This document shows, in pieces, positions 25,848 through 33,863 of a stretch of 64,000 bases of DNA; position 1 is the first letter of the stretch; every line of letters starts with the position of its first letter. This DNA is from Xanthomonas rydalmerensis. GTDB taxonomy: Bacteria > Pseudomonadota > Gammaproteobacteria > Xanthomonadales > Xanthomonadaceae. Under the pieces are notes generated by a model that saw only the letters and a program-made list of their open reading frames with translations, had not been told where the DNA came from and made no database searches. The translations under genes and the position numbers were made by a program. Location: NCBI RefSeq assembly GCF_033170385.1, contig NZ_CP126170.1, positions 4,488,001 to 4,552,000 of the forward strand, given 5' to 3'.

Positions 25848-26701
25848 GCCGGCGCGGCATCTTCTGGCTCGCCTCCTATCCCAAGTCCGGCAATACCTGG
25901 GTCCGTTGCCTGATCGCCAGCCTGCAGCATGGCGCTGCAGAGGTGGATCTCGACGAACTCGCGCCGGCGCTACCGAATGCCGCATCGCGCGTATGGCTGG
26001 CGCGCCACCTCGACGTGGACATTGGCGAGCTGACGCCGACCGAACTGCATCTGCTGCGCGGTGCCGCCTACCGGCGATGCGCAGCGCAGACGCTGAGCAT
26101 CCTCAAAGTCCACGACCACCACGACCCCATGCTGTTTCCCGCTGCGGCAACCTTGGGCACCGTCTACATCGTGCGCGATCCGCGCGACGTCGCCCACTCC
26201 TGGGCGGACCACGCCTGCCTGGACCTCGACACCGCCATCGAGCAATTGGGCAAAAGCGGAACTACCATGAGCGCCTCGATGGCCGAATACCGGCCGCAGG
26301 CGCTGCAACGTTACGGCTCGTGGTCCGAACACGTGGCTTCCTGGCAACAGGCGCCTGGCCCCCGCCTGTTGCTGCGCTATGAGGACCTGCAGGCCGATCC
26401 GCTGCGGGAAACCGCGCGCCTGGCAGACTTTCTCGGCCTGCCCGCGGAGCCCACGCAGGTTGCGCGGGCGGTAGCGGCCTGCGGCTTCGAAACACTGCGC
26501 GATACCGAGCAACGCCTTGGATTCGCAGAACGCCAGAAAGGGCAGGCGCGCTTCTTCCGCCAGGGCCGCGCCGGCGCGTGGCGCTCGGCACTCAACGCAA
26601 CGCAGGCGGCGCGTGTCCTTGCCGACCATGGCCCAATCATGGCTTGGCTGGGCTACCGGGACGCCACACCACTTGCGAAACGCTCATTCGGGAAGGCATG
26701 A
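25844..26701 (+). CDS. PAPS-dependent sulfotransferase
   Basis: A 285-residue soluble sulfotransferase. The 5'-phosphosulfate loop is WLASYPKSGNTWVRCLI at about residue 8, and the 3'-phosphate-binding motif is YIVRDPRDVAHSW at about residue 107. Toward the C-terminus LLRYEDLQADPLRETARL and the RxGxxGxWR-like FFRQGRAGAWRSAL complete the fold. Such enzymes move sulfate from PAPS to a hydroxyl. The ATGA overlap with the kinase gene argues for coupled translation and a shared substrate, probably the lasso precursor or product. It is convergent with the GNAT gene (18-bp overlap of the 3' ends). Confidence 0.9.
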   Translation: MSRRGIFWLASYPKSGNTWVRCLIASLQHGAAEVDLDELAPALPNAASRVWLARHLDVDIGELTPTELHLLRGAAYRRCAAQTLSILKVHDHHDPMLFPAAATLGTVYIVRDPRDVAHSWADHACLDLDTAIEQLGKSGTTMSASMAEYRPQALQRYGSWSEHVASWQQAPGPRLLLRYEDLQADPLRETARLADFLGLPAEPTQVARAVAACGFETLRDTEQRLGFAERQKGQARFFRQGRAGAWRSALNATQAARVLADHGPIMAWLGYRDATPLAKRSFGKA

Positions 26702-27166
26702 CCCGTTGGGGGACCAGACCATCTGCCAGGCGATGCCGGTGTCGGCATACGACCGAAAGCCGAGCCGGCGATAGAGGCCGGCCGCAGGATTGCCCTTTTC
26801 CACCTGCAGCGACACCTCGCGGCCAGCGGCCGCCGCTTGCTCCAGCAGTGCCGCGATCAACGCCGTTCCCAGGCCCTGCCCGCGGCACTCCGGCAGCAGC
26901 AGGATATCCATCAAGCGAACCGCGTCCGCCGCATCGCCACCCAGATACAACCTCCCGACCACGCGCTCGCCCTCGATCAACACCAGGAACAGCACCTGTT
27001 CCTGGCTAAGGGTGTAGTGACGCTGCTGCGCCTCGAACTGCTGGTCGATGAACGCGGCGCGGGCCGCATCGTCCCACGGCAACATCGCGAACTCGGCCCA
27101 GCGTTGCTCCCGATACAACGCGCGCAGCGCCGGCAGATCCGCTGCGCATTCCGGTCGCGTCCGCAT
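26684..27166 (-). CDS. GNAT family N-acetyltransferase
   Basis: A 160-residue acetyltransferase. The acetyl-CoA loop is LPECRGQGLGTALIAALLEQA (Q/RxxGxG/A) followed by VEKGNPAAGLYRRLGFRSY, the standard C-terminal motif; the N-terminal TRPECAADLPALRALY is strand 1/helix 1. I use ATG 27166. A TTG at 27214 that overlaps the stop of the tail-collar gene (TTGA) is an alternative that would add 16 residues. The gene follows the three tail-collar paralogues on the minus strand and may be co-transcribed. The substrate is unknown. Confidence 0.87.
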   Translation of the reverse strand: MRTRPECAADLPALRALYREQRWAEFAMLPWDDAARAAFIDQQFEAQQRHYTLSQEQVLFLVLIEGERVVGRLYLGGDAADAVRLMDILLLPECRGQGLGTALIAALLEQAAAAGREVSLQVEKGNPAAGLYRRLGFRSYADTGIAWQMVWSPNGSCLPE

Positions 27167-27210
27167 GCCCCGCGCCAGCAAGGGCGCGGGACACTCGAAG
27201 CGCAACTCGC

Positions 27211-27801
27211 TCAATCCTGTCGTTCCGGATAGATGCCGTCGGTGGCGCAGATGCAGTAGCGCATGGTGGTGAACGGCTGCCGGTTCTCGTGCGCCTGCGC
27301 CGGTGTCGCGCTGGCAGGAAAGGGCAAAAGGGTGGCGGGAGACATTGGCGCCAGGGGGACGGTGGCGGGCGGCATCTTGTATTGGGCGTACGTGGTGATC
27401 GGTTCGACCGGATTGATCAGACGCGACACGTAGGCGACCGGGCTGGGAGTCGAACTGAACGAGGTCGGCGCCGCCAAGATGCCGGTGAACTTGCTGGTGA
27501 TGGTGTGAGTATGGACCGGCAACTGCGCTACCGACCCCAGCGCGACGGAGTCGGTGCCATCCTGTTGCGCCAGCGCATAGTTGCTCAGGCCGGTTCCCTG
27601 GCCGCGACCGACCACGGCACGGCCGCGCAGGTCCGGCAAGCCGAACGTCGCGCGACCATCGCCCCCGTAGAAATTGGAGAGGAGCGAAAATAACATTTGG
27701 TACTGCTGCACGCTCACCAACTGGCCCATGCAATCGAGCCAACCCTCCGGTGCGAAGTTATAGGGAAACGCACGCACCTCGCCGATGAAACTATTGGACA
27801 T
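27211..27801 (-). CDS. Phage tail-collar domain protein 3 (MdpB-like)
   Basis: A 196-residue member of the tail-collar (microcystin-dependent protein) family. Hallmarks are GEVRAFPYNFAPEGWLDCMG, LFSLLSNFYGGDGRATFGLPDL with RGRAVVGRGQG, LPVHTHTI and the C-terminal RYCICATDGIYPERQD. These domains form beta-rich trimers in phage tails, but many bacterial genes occur outside prophages and the role is open. It is the last and longest of three tandem paralogues spaced 24 bp apart, with a longer variable middle. No other phage structural gene is near. Confidence 0.9.
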   Translation of the reverse strand: MSNSFIGEVRAFPYNFAPEGWLDCMGQLVSVQQYQMLFSLLSNFYGGDGRATFGLPDLRGRAVVGRGQGTGLSNYALAQQDGTDSVALGSVAQLPVHTHTITSKFTGILAAPTSFSSTPSPVAYVSRLINPVEPITTYAQYKMPPATVPLAPMSPATLLPFPASATPAQAHENRQPFTTMRYCICATDGIYPERQD

Positions 27802-27825
27802 GTCGGGCTCCTATGCGATGGGCGG

Positions 27826-28374
27826 TCACGGCCGATTCGGAAACAAGCCATTCAGGCAGATCAGATAATTCAGTGCCTGCGTGGGCATGCGATTGGGGTG
27901 CGCCTGATTCGCGCCGGCCGTTTCGACGGTATCTGCGGACAAGGACAACTCCTTCTGGGTCGTGCTGGAAGGCGTGAAGTACTCCACGTTCGGCGCCGGC
28001 GGCGCCGCCAACAGATTGTTGACCGGCACGACGGTCGTGGCAGTCGCGGTGGTCGCCTGCAAGGTGTGCCGATGCGCGGGGATCTCCGCCAGTTTCAAGG
28101 TCACGCTTTCCGCGCCGAGTTGCTGCCCGAGCACGCGCGCGGTCAGTTGCGGTGCCGGCGCCCGCGCCTCGCCCTGCCCCTGCCCGATCGGCACCCGGCT
28201 GCGCAAGTCCGGCAGATTGAAGGTGGTCACGCCGTCGCCGCCGTAGACGGTACCGATAAGCGAGTACAACGCGACATAGTTCTTGATCGGCAACGAGCGG
28301 CCATCGCAGAACGCCCAGTTTCTCGGCTCGAAGAAGCTGGCGAACAGGATGATCTGACCTGTGTAGGCATCCAT
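27826..28374 (-). CDS. Phage tail-collar domain protein 2 (MdpB-like)
   Basis: A 182-residue paralogue with GQIILFASFFEPRNWAFCDG, LYSLIGTVYGGDGVTTFNLP, DLRSRVPIGQGQG, IPAHRHTLQ and the end LNYLICLNGLFPNRP. It is the middle gene of the three-gene array, 24 bp from each neighbour. Its divergence from the other two is mainly in the region between the HxH motif and the C-terminal cysteine strand, the usual hypervariable part of the family. Confidence 0.9.
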   Translation of the reverse strand: MDAYTGQIILFASFFEPRNWAFCDGRSLPIKNYVALYSLIGTVYGGDGVTTFNLPDLRSRVPIGQGQGEARAPAPQLTARVLGQQLGAESVTLKLAEIPAHRHTLQATTATATTVVPVNNLLAAPPAPNVEYFTPSSTTQKELSLSADTVETAGANQAHPNRMPTQALNYLICLNGLFPNRP

Positions 28375-28398
28375 GGTGTCGGTCCTTTGTGGCAGGCG

Positions 28399-28932
28399 TC
28401 AGGAGAAGCGGGACGGAAACAAGCCTTCCGTGCAGATGCAGAAGTTCAACACCAGCGACGGTTGCATGTTGTTGTGCGCGGCGCCCCCGCCCTCCTGGCT
28501 GACCGAGTCGGCGGCCAGCGGCACCAGCGCCCCCGTTGGCGCATACAGGTAATGCGGATCTTCTGGCTCGGCCAGATAAGCGCCGACTGCCGAAGCGGTG
28601 GTTCCCGCCGTGGCGAGCGCACGGACGTCATGGGTATGCGGGGGAACCTGCGCAGCAGTGAGCGCCACGCCTTCCAGACCACCATAGTTGCCCACGGCAT
28701 ACGTGACCGGCGGCGAGGTGAGCGGATTGGAGCCCTGTCCCACCGGCACCCTCCCGCGCAGATCGGGCAGACTGAACGTGGTCTTCCCGTCGCCGCCGAA
28801 CTGGTTGCCGAGCAAGGCGGCCAGCGCTTGATTGCTCTGGATCTGCAGCGTGCGGCCATCGCAGGGCAGCCATCCCCTGGGAACCCAGTCCATCGTGAAC
28901 AGGCGAATTTCGCCTATGAACGCATCGGTCAT
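28399..28932 (-). CDS. Phage tail-collar domain protein 1 (MdpB-like)
   Basis: A 177-residue first member of the array: MTDAFIGEIRLFTMDW, PRGWLPCDGRTL, LAALLGNQFGGDGKTTFSLP, DLRGRVPVGQGSN, VPPHTHDVRA and the end LNFCICTEGLFPSRFS. ATG 28932 follows AAGGAGA. Being first, its upstream region (28933-29269) is the probable promoter of the array and also that of the divergent nucleotidyltransferase gene. Confidence 0.9.
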   Translation of the reverse strand: MTDAFIGEIRLFTMDWVPRGWLPCDGRTLQIQSNQALAALLGNQFGGDGKTTFSLPDLRGRVPVGQGSNPLTSPPVTYAVGNYGGLEGVALTAAQVPPHTHDVRALATAGTTASAVGAYLAEPEDPHYLYAPTGALVPLAADSVSQEGGGAAHNNMQPSLVLNFCICTEGLFPSRFS

Positions 28933-29087
28933 ACGTCGTCTCCTTGAGAGCGGATCAGCGAGAGGCCATGGCTGCGATCGCGCACGAAATTGCACCGCCC
29001 TGGGCGCCGCGTCATGCGTCGAGGGCTATGCTACACAGCGTACGAATGCGCGATACATCAGTCCGATGCTGATGTGCATCGCACCTG

Positions 29088-29273
29088 ATGACGGGGACCG
29101 ACAAGAATCATGTGCGCACTGAATCACTTAGCACTTCTCCGGTGGCCGCGATGAGCGCTGGTCAAGAAATTTTGTCTACGCTCGAATACAAGCACTCCCA
29201 AGTGCGCGAATTGGCCTCAACCTGGACGGTGCGTGCCGACCGCGCGCGCGACAGTTCCGGACTCGCGTCATGA
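29088..29273 (+). CDS. Possible small ORF overlapping the nucleotidyltransferase start
   Basis: A 61-residue frame in the AT-richer part of the spacer whose TGA overlaps ATG 29270 of the next gene (ATGA). Alternative starts at 29088 or the internal ATG at 29151 are possible, and no good Shine-Dalgarno site is seen. The peptide ends SSGLAS, again a C-terminal Ser, and has one Trp (STWTVRAD), but it lacks the proline and Thr spacing of the lasso leader, so I do not call it a precursor. It may simply be chance. Confidence 0.25.
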   Translation: MTGTDKNHVRTESLSTSPVAAMSAGQEILSTLEYKHSQVRELASTWTVRADRARDSSGLAS

Positions 29274-30448
29274 TCGCAACGATGGCCGGATGGTCGCCGG
29301 CCTTCGCCTATGCGTTGTGTCTGTGGCGGGCGCAGGCCGATCCGTCGCTTGCAGGTAACGTCGATCCGCCTGCCTTCGCGCGGGTGCTCGCGCGACATCG
29401 CCTGGCGCTGGCATTGCCGCCTGCCGAGACGCTGGCGGCGACCATGCCGGCGCCGCTGTACGATGCGCTCCGCCAACGGCAGCGCCGCGTGCTCGTGCAG
29501 ACGCTACGACAGACGGCGGCATTGCATGAGATCGTCTGCTGCCTGCGCGATGCCGGCCTGCGTCACTGCCTGCTCAAGGGACAGGGCTATGCCGCCTTGT
29601 TCGGCATGCCGCAGCATCGCGAAGCCTGCGACATCGACCTGTTGATCGATGCCGACGACCGCGATCGCGCGCTGCCGCTATTGCAGCGCCTGGGCTATGT
29701 GCTGGACGCCGATGCGGCGGGCGCGCTGGACCGCTACGTGCGCGACAATCACGCCTTGTCGTTGCGGCATGCCGGCAGCGGACTCGTGCTGGAGTTGCAT
29801 CTGCGCCTGACCAGTCAGGCCCGCGCGTTCCCGTTGCCAACCGCAACACTGTGGGACGACCACACCACTACCGTCCGCGTCGCCGGACTGTCGGTGACCA
29901 CGTTGGCACCGCCGCTGGCGGTGGTCTATGCCGCCTTCCACGGCAGCAAGCACAACTGGCACCGCGCGTTCTGGCTGGTGGATCTCGCGCAGGCGCTGCG
30001 CAGCCCGTCGCTGGACTGGCATGCCACCCTGGCGCTGGCGCGCAGCCTCGGCATGGAACGGCAACTGGCCCTGGGCGCCTTGTTGGCCGAGGCCACGCTC
30101 GGTGTCAGCGTGCCTGCAGCCTTGCGCGAACAGACGGCGCTGTTGCGCAGCGCGCGCTTTGCGGCCGATACGCTGCTGCCGCACCTGGACGCGCTGGGCT
30201 CGGATCGCGGCGCCGATCTGGCGGCCCGGCTCGGCGTGACCCGCTATGCGCTGCGCCTGTTGTCGCTGCAATCGAACTGGCGTAGCCGCCTGCAATTGAT
30301 CCCGTTCCTGTTGGCCCCCACCGAGGACGATCGCGCAGCTACGCGCCTGCCGCACCCGCTGCAGTGGGCCTACCCGGGATTGCGTGCGCTGCGGCTGGCC
30401 CGGCAACATCTGGCCAAGCGCCGCGGCATTCGCGACGACGCGCACTGA
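29270..30448 (+). CDS. Nucleotidyltransferase family protein (lasso-cluster type)
   Basis: A 392-residue protein of the NTP_transf_5 (uncharacterised nucleotidyltransferase) family. The key segment is HCLLKGQGYAALFG, a short gap, then REACDIDLLIDADD: the K-G pair and the D-x-D metal site of the nucleotidyltransferase fold. A helical C-terminal half follows (AAFHGSKHNWHRAFWLVDLA). Genes of this family are regular members of kinase-type lasso loci, where their role is thought to be a further modification of the phosphorylated precursor. Here it is 2.6 kb from the sulfotransferase, separated by the GNAT and tail-collar genes. Confidence 0.82.
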   Translation: MIATMAGWSPAFAYALCLWRAQADPSLAGNVDPPAFARVLARHRLALALPPAETLAATMPAPLYDALRQRQRRVLVQTLRQTAALHEIVCCLRDAGLRHCLLKGQGYAALFGMPQHREACDIDLLIDADDRDRALPLLQRLGYVLDADAAGALDRYVRDNHALSLRHAGSGLVLELHLRLTSQARAFPLPTATLWDDHTTTVRVAGLSVTTLAPPLAVVYAAFHGSKHNWHRAFWLVDLAQALRSPSLDWHATLALARSLGMERQLALGALLAEATLGVSVPAALREQTALLRSARFAADTLLPHLDALGSDRGADLAARLGVTRYALRLLSLQSNWRSRLQLIPFLLAPTEDDRAATRLPHPLQWAYPGLRALRLARQHLAKRRGIRDDAH

Positions 30449-30607
30449 CGCGTTTCCCCGCATTGCAGCGGGCGTTCGGCCGATCCGACGCGCGGGCGGC
30501 CGCGTGCCTGCACGCCGCACACGCGTGCGGGCCGCCATCGTGCGCGGGCCTCCACGTCGTCGCCGCCATGGCGATGCGGCGCGACGCGGCGGCGCCCGCA
30601 GGGGCGC

Positions 30608-31528
30608 TCAGACCCAGCCACGCCGGCGGAACCACGCCAGCGGCACCAGCATGCTCAGCGCGATCACGCCCAGGGCCCAGTAGTAGGCATCGTGCCATTT
30701 CAGCTCGGGCATGTGCGCGAAGTTCATTCCCCAGATGCCGACCAGCACCGTCGGCGGGATGCCCACCACCGAGGCCACCGCCATCACCTTCATCACGTTG
30801 TTCTGGTCGACGTTGATCATGCCCAGCACGCTGTCGAGCAGGAACTCGATGCGGTCGTCCAGGTGCTGCTCGAATTCGATGAGGGTGGCCAGATCCTTGT
30901 GCAACAGGCCGATGCGCTTGGCCGCGTCCTCGCCGAACCAGTCCGGCGCGGCGTCGTCCAGGTAGGTGGCCAGGCGCAGCAGGCCGTGACCGGCGTTGTG
31001 CATGCCGCCCAGGCGCCGGCCCATGTCGCCGACGTCGTGCAGCATCCGCTCCAGGTGCCGCGACTTGTGCCGCGCGTGCGGCTTGGCGAACGCTGCGCGC
31101 GTGGTCTCGGTGATCTGCGCTTCCAACGCTTCCAGGCGGTCGGCCAGGCGCCCGACCAGTTCGTCGAGCAGGCGCAGCAGCAGGTCGTCGCTGCTGCGGC
31201 AGGGGTTGTGCTGCAACTGCGCGGCCACCGCATCCAACGAGGCCATCGGCTGCTCGCGCTGGGTCACCAGCACCCGCGGCGACACCGCAAAGCCCAGCGG
31301 CGCGGTCGGACCATCGTCGTCCTGGAAGCGCGGCACGTTGAGGAACAGCACCTCGCCCTCCACCCGCACCCGGCTGCTGAACTCGATCTCGCCAATGACC
31401 GCACGCGTCGGCACCGCGAAGCCGACCTTACTGTCGACCTCGGCCAGGTCCGCCTCGCTCGGTCGGCACAGGTCCACCCAGCACACCGGCGTGTCGGAGG
31501 TGCCGCCGAGGCGATGGATGGTGATCAT
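30608..31528 (-). CDS. corA: CorA-type divalent metal ion transporter
   Basis: A 306-residue inner-membrane protein. A long alpha/beta cytoplasmic funnel (with LGFAVSPRVLVTQRE and a long helix ending FLLDSVLGMINVDQNNVMKV) precedes two C-terminal membrane helices. The first carries the selectivity motif GMNF (VGIWGMNFAHMPEL) and the end is the basic WFRRRGWV. The family moves Mg2+, Co2+ or Zn2+ as a pentamer; the sequence resembles the CorA/ZntB branch, so the ion is open. It is monocistronic and forms the right border of the lasso island. Confidence 0.92.
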   Translation of the reverse strand: MITIHRLGGTSDTPVCWVDLCRPSEADLAEVDSKVGFAVPTRAVIGEIEFSSRVRVEGEVLFLNVPRFQDDDGPTAPLGFAVSPRVLVTQREQPMASLDAVAAQLQHNPCRSSDDLLLRLLDELVGRLADRLEALEAQITETTRAAFAKPHARHKSRHLERMLHDVGDMGRRLGGMHNAGHGLLRLATYLDDAAPDWFGEDAAKRIGLLHKDLATLIEFEQHLDDRIEFLLDSVLGMINVDQNNVMKVMAVASVVGIPPTVLVGIWGMNFAHMPELKWHDAYYWALGVIALSMLVPLAWFRRRGWV

Positions 31529-31613
31529 CGGGACGGGCTCGCGCAGGAAAGGCCGCGAGCATCCGTCAGCGCGCGCGGAGCGTCAACGCCCGCCGCGCAC
31601 ACCGGTTCAGGCT

Positions 31614-31801
31614 AGGGCGTGTCATCCATCCCCGAGCATGCCGCGCCGCGATTGCGCGCGCCTGTGGCAAGGAAGAGCGAGGAAGTGGACGTGCGTCCAC
31701 GCCCGAGCGATGACGCGGCCACGGGCGCGCGCAACCGCGGCCCTTCGGGTTGGGCCTGGCAGGCCCAACGCGGCATACTCGGGAATGGGTGACACGCCCT
31801 A
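31614..31801. repeat. Inverted repeat GGGCGTGTCA...TGACACGCCC
   Basis: AGGGCGTGTCATCCATCCC with GAGCATGCCGCG at 31614-31647 faces its imperfect complement, CGCGGCATACTCGGG with TGACACGCCCTA, at 31769-31801. The right arm is the repeat also seen at 23264-23320. An internal pair CCCTTCGGGTTGGGCC/GGCCCAAC adds a small hairpin. It overlaps the last codons of cycA by a few bases and may work as its terminator region. Confidence 0.65.
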
Positions 31802-33169
31802 GGCGCTGCGGCGCTTCAACGCGTAGCCCACGCCCAGCAGCAGGAACCACACCGGGCTGGCGAACAGCGCCTGGCGGGTATCGGCCTGCAGGGTCAGCAG
31901 CACCAGCACGAAGGCGAAGAACGCCAGGCACACGTAGCACATGACCACACCGCCGGGCATCTTGAACGCCGAGGCCGCGTGCAGCTGCGGGCGCTTGCGC
32001 CGGTAAGCGATGTAGGCGCACAGGATCAGCGACCAGACGAACATGAACAGCACCGCGGCCAGCGTGGTGACCAGGGTGAAGGCGGTGACCAGGTTCGGGA
32101 TCAGGTACATCAGCACGGTGCCGCCGAGCAGGCAGGCGCAGGAGAACAGCAGCCCGCGCGCCGGCACTGCCGCGCGCGAGAGACGGGCGAAGCCGCGCGG
32201 CGCGTGGCGCTCCTCGGCCAGGCCGTAGAGCATGCGGCTGGTGGAGAAGATGCCGCTGTTGGCCGAGGACGTCGCCGAGGTCAGCACCACGAAGTTGATC
32301 AGGCTGGCCGCGGCCGGCACGCCGGCCAGCACGAACAGCTCCACGAACGGGCTCTTGCCCGGTACCACCTCGCGCCACGGCGTCACCGCCATGATCGCCA
32401 CCAGCGCCAACACGTAGAACACCAGGATGCGCACCGGGATCGAGTTGATCGCCTTGGGCAGGTTGCGGCGCGGGTCGGCGGTCTCGGCGGCGGTCGTGCC
32501 GACCAGCTCGATGCCGACGAAGGCGAACACCGCGATCTGGAAGCCGGCGAAGAAGCCGCCCAGTCCCATCGGGAACATGCCGCCGTCGTTCCACAGGTTG
32601 GCCAGCGAGGCCACGTGCCCGGACGGCGACTGGAAACCCCAGGCGACCAGGCCGGCGCCGGTGAGGATCAGCGCGCAGATCGCCACGATCTTGATCAGCG
32701 CGAACCAGAACTCCATTTCGCCGAACAGCTTCACCGTCACCAGGTTCAGTCCCAGCAGCAACAGCACGCACAGCATCGCCGGGATCCATGGCGCCAGCGT
32801 CGGGAACCAGAATTGCGCGTAGGCGGCGATCGCGATCACGTCGGCGATGGCGGTGATGATCCAGCAGAACCAGTAGGTCCAGCCGCAGAAGAAGCCGGCC
32901 CAGGGCCCCAGCAGGTCGGTGGAGAAGTCGATGAACGACTTGTACTCCAGGTTCGACAGCAGCAGCTCGCCCATCGCGCGCATCACGAAGAACAGCATCA
33001 CGCCGATGATCAGGTACACGAACAGGATCGACGGCCCGGCCAGGCTGATGGTCTTGCCCGAGCCCATGAACAGGCCGGTGCCGATCGCCCCGCCGATCGC
33101 GATCAGCTGCAGGTGGCGGTTGGAGAGGCTGCGCTGCAGGTGGTCGGGCTGGGCGGACGGATCGGTCAT
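31799..33169 (-). CDS. cycA: D-serine/D-alanine/glycine proton symporter
   Basis: A 456-residue APC-family permease with 12 membrane helices. It matches Escherichia coli CycA along almost its whole length from memory: NRHLQLIAIGGAIGTGLFMG, SGKTISLAGPSILFVYLIIG, MRAMGELLLSNLEYKSF, AGFFCGWTYWFCWI, VFAFVGIELVGTTAAET and NSGIFSTSRMLYGLA. It imports D-alanine, D-serine, glycine and beta-alanine with a proton. ATG 33169 gives the CycA-like N-terminus; a second ATG 33 bp upstream in frame is less likely. It is monocistronic. Confidence 0.92.
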   Translation of the reverse strand: MTDPSAQPDHLQRSLSNRHLQLIAIGGAIGTGLFMGSGKTISLAGPSILFVYLIIGVMLFFVMRAMGELLLSNLEYKSFIDFSTDLLGPWAGFFCGWTYWFCWIITAIADVIAIAAYAQFWFPTLAPWIPAMLCVLLLLGLNLVTVKLFGEMEFWFALIKIVAICALILTGAGLVAWGFQSPSGHVASLANLWNDGGMFPMGLGGFFAGFQIAVFAFVGIELVGTTAAETADPRRNLPKAINSIPVRILVFYVLALVAIMAVTPWREVVPGKSPFVELFVLAGVPAAASLINFVVLTSATSSANSGIFSTSRMLYGLAEERHAPRGFARLSRAAVPARGLLFSCACLLGGTVLMYLIPNLVTAFTLVTTLAAVLFMFVWSLILCAYIAYRRKRPQLHAASAFKMPGGVVMCYVCLAFFAFVLVLLTLQADTRQALFASPVWFLLLGVGYALKRRSA

Positions 33170-33308
33170 GGGCGCAGGCCATCGCGAGGGATTAGCCTGC
33201 AAACATAGAAGATGGCGGCAGCGCGCGCCAGCCGCGCGTGCGCCGGATGGCGCCCGCGGCGGCGCGGACCACGCCGCATGCCGCCGGGGACGCCGAACGC
33301 CGCCGGAC

Positions 33309-33680
33309 TCAGGCCAGCGCGCCGCCCTGCCCGATCGCGACGAAGCTGAAATCGCGGTCGGACTGGTTGCCGCCGCCGTCGCCGGTCTTCAGGAGCACCT
33401 GGCCCGCGTCCAGGCGGATGATCACCGCGTTGTCGCAGGTGTTGCCGTCGCCCGGGTAGATCTGGGTGACGGAGACCCCGTCCAGCGCCTGGAACGGCGG
33501 CTGGAAGCTCACCAGGTAATGCCCGGTGCTGACATGCGCCACCGTGTACCCCGCGCCGTTGCGGACCCCGCCATCCGCGCCGACCACGCCCGCCACCACC
33601 CGCACGCCCGTCGCGCCCGCACTCGCCGCACCCGCATGGGCCGCGGCGTCGAGCAACTGCCCCATCGCATTGTTCGTCAT
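33309..33680 (-). CDS. Hypothetical 123-aa protein
   Basis: A short protein preceded by a good GGAGA site at ATG 33680. The N-terminal 40 residues are Ala/Gly-rich without charge clusters; the C-terminal part has a regular strand pattern (TVAHVSTGHYLVSFQPPFQAL, then VSVTQIYPGDGNTCDNAVIIRL, DFSFVAIGQGG). The style (repeated short strands, H-YLVSFxPxF) looks like a small beta-barrel or tail-spike-like fold, but I recognise no family. It is flanked by cycA and a DMT exporter; no operon is suggested. Confidence 0.65.
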   Translation of the reverse strand: MTNNAMGQLLDAAAHAGAASAGATGVRVVAGVVGADGGVRNGAGYTVAHVSTGHYLVSFQPPFQALDGVSVTQIYPGDGNTCDNAVIIRLDAGQVLLKTGDGGGNQSDRDFSFVAIGQGGALA

Positions 33681-33863
33681 GCCGTTCTCCGATCTTGATA
33701 AGGAAAGTCCGATGGCGCGGCGACCGCAGCGGTCCCTCGCGGCCGCGCGCCTGCATTGCCTCGTCCGTGAACGGGCAGGATCGCCGCGCTGCGCGCGCGG
33801 CCGTATCGGCGATTTCCTGATCGGCGCCGGGGCGGCGGCCGAGATCGGCTCAGGCGGCGACAC

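Noticed and set aside
27211..28932. A prophage around the tail-collar genes
   Set aside because: No capsid, terminase, integrase or other tail genes nearby.
29270..30448. Reading the nucleotidyltransferase as the missing B2 protease
   Set aside because: It has a K-G and D-x-D nucleotidyltransferase site and no Cys-His-Asp transglutaminase motif.
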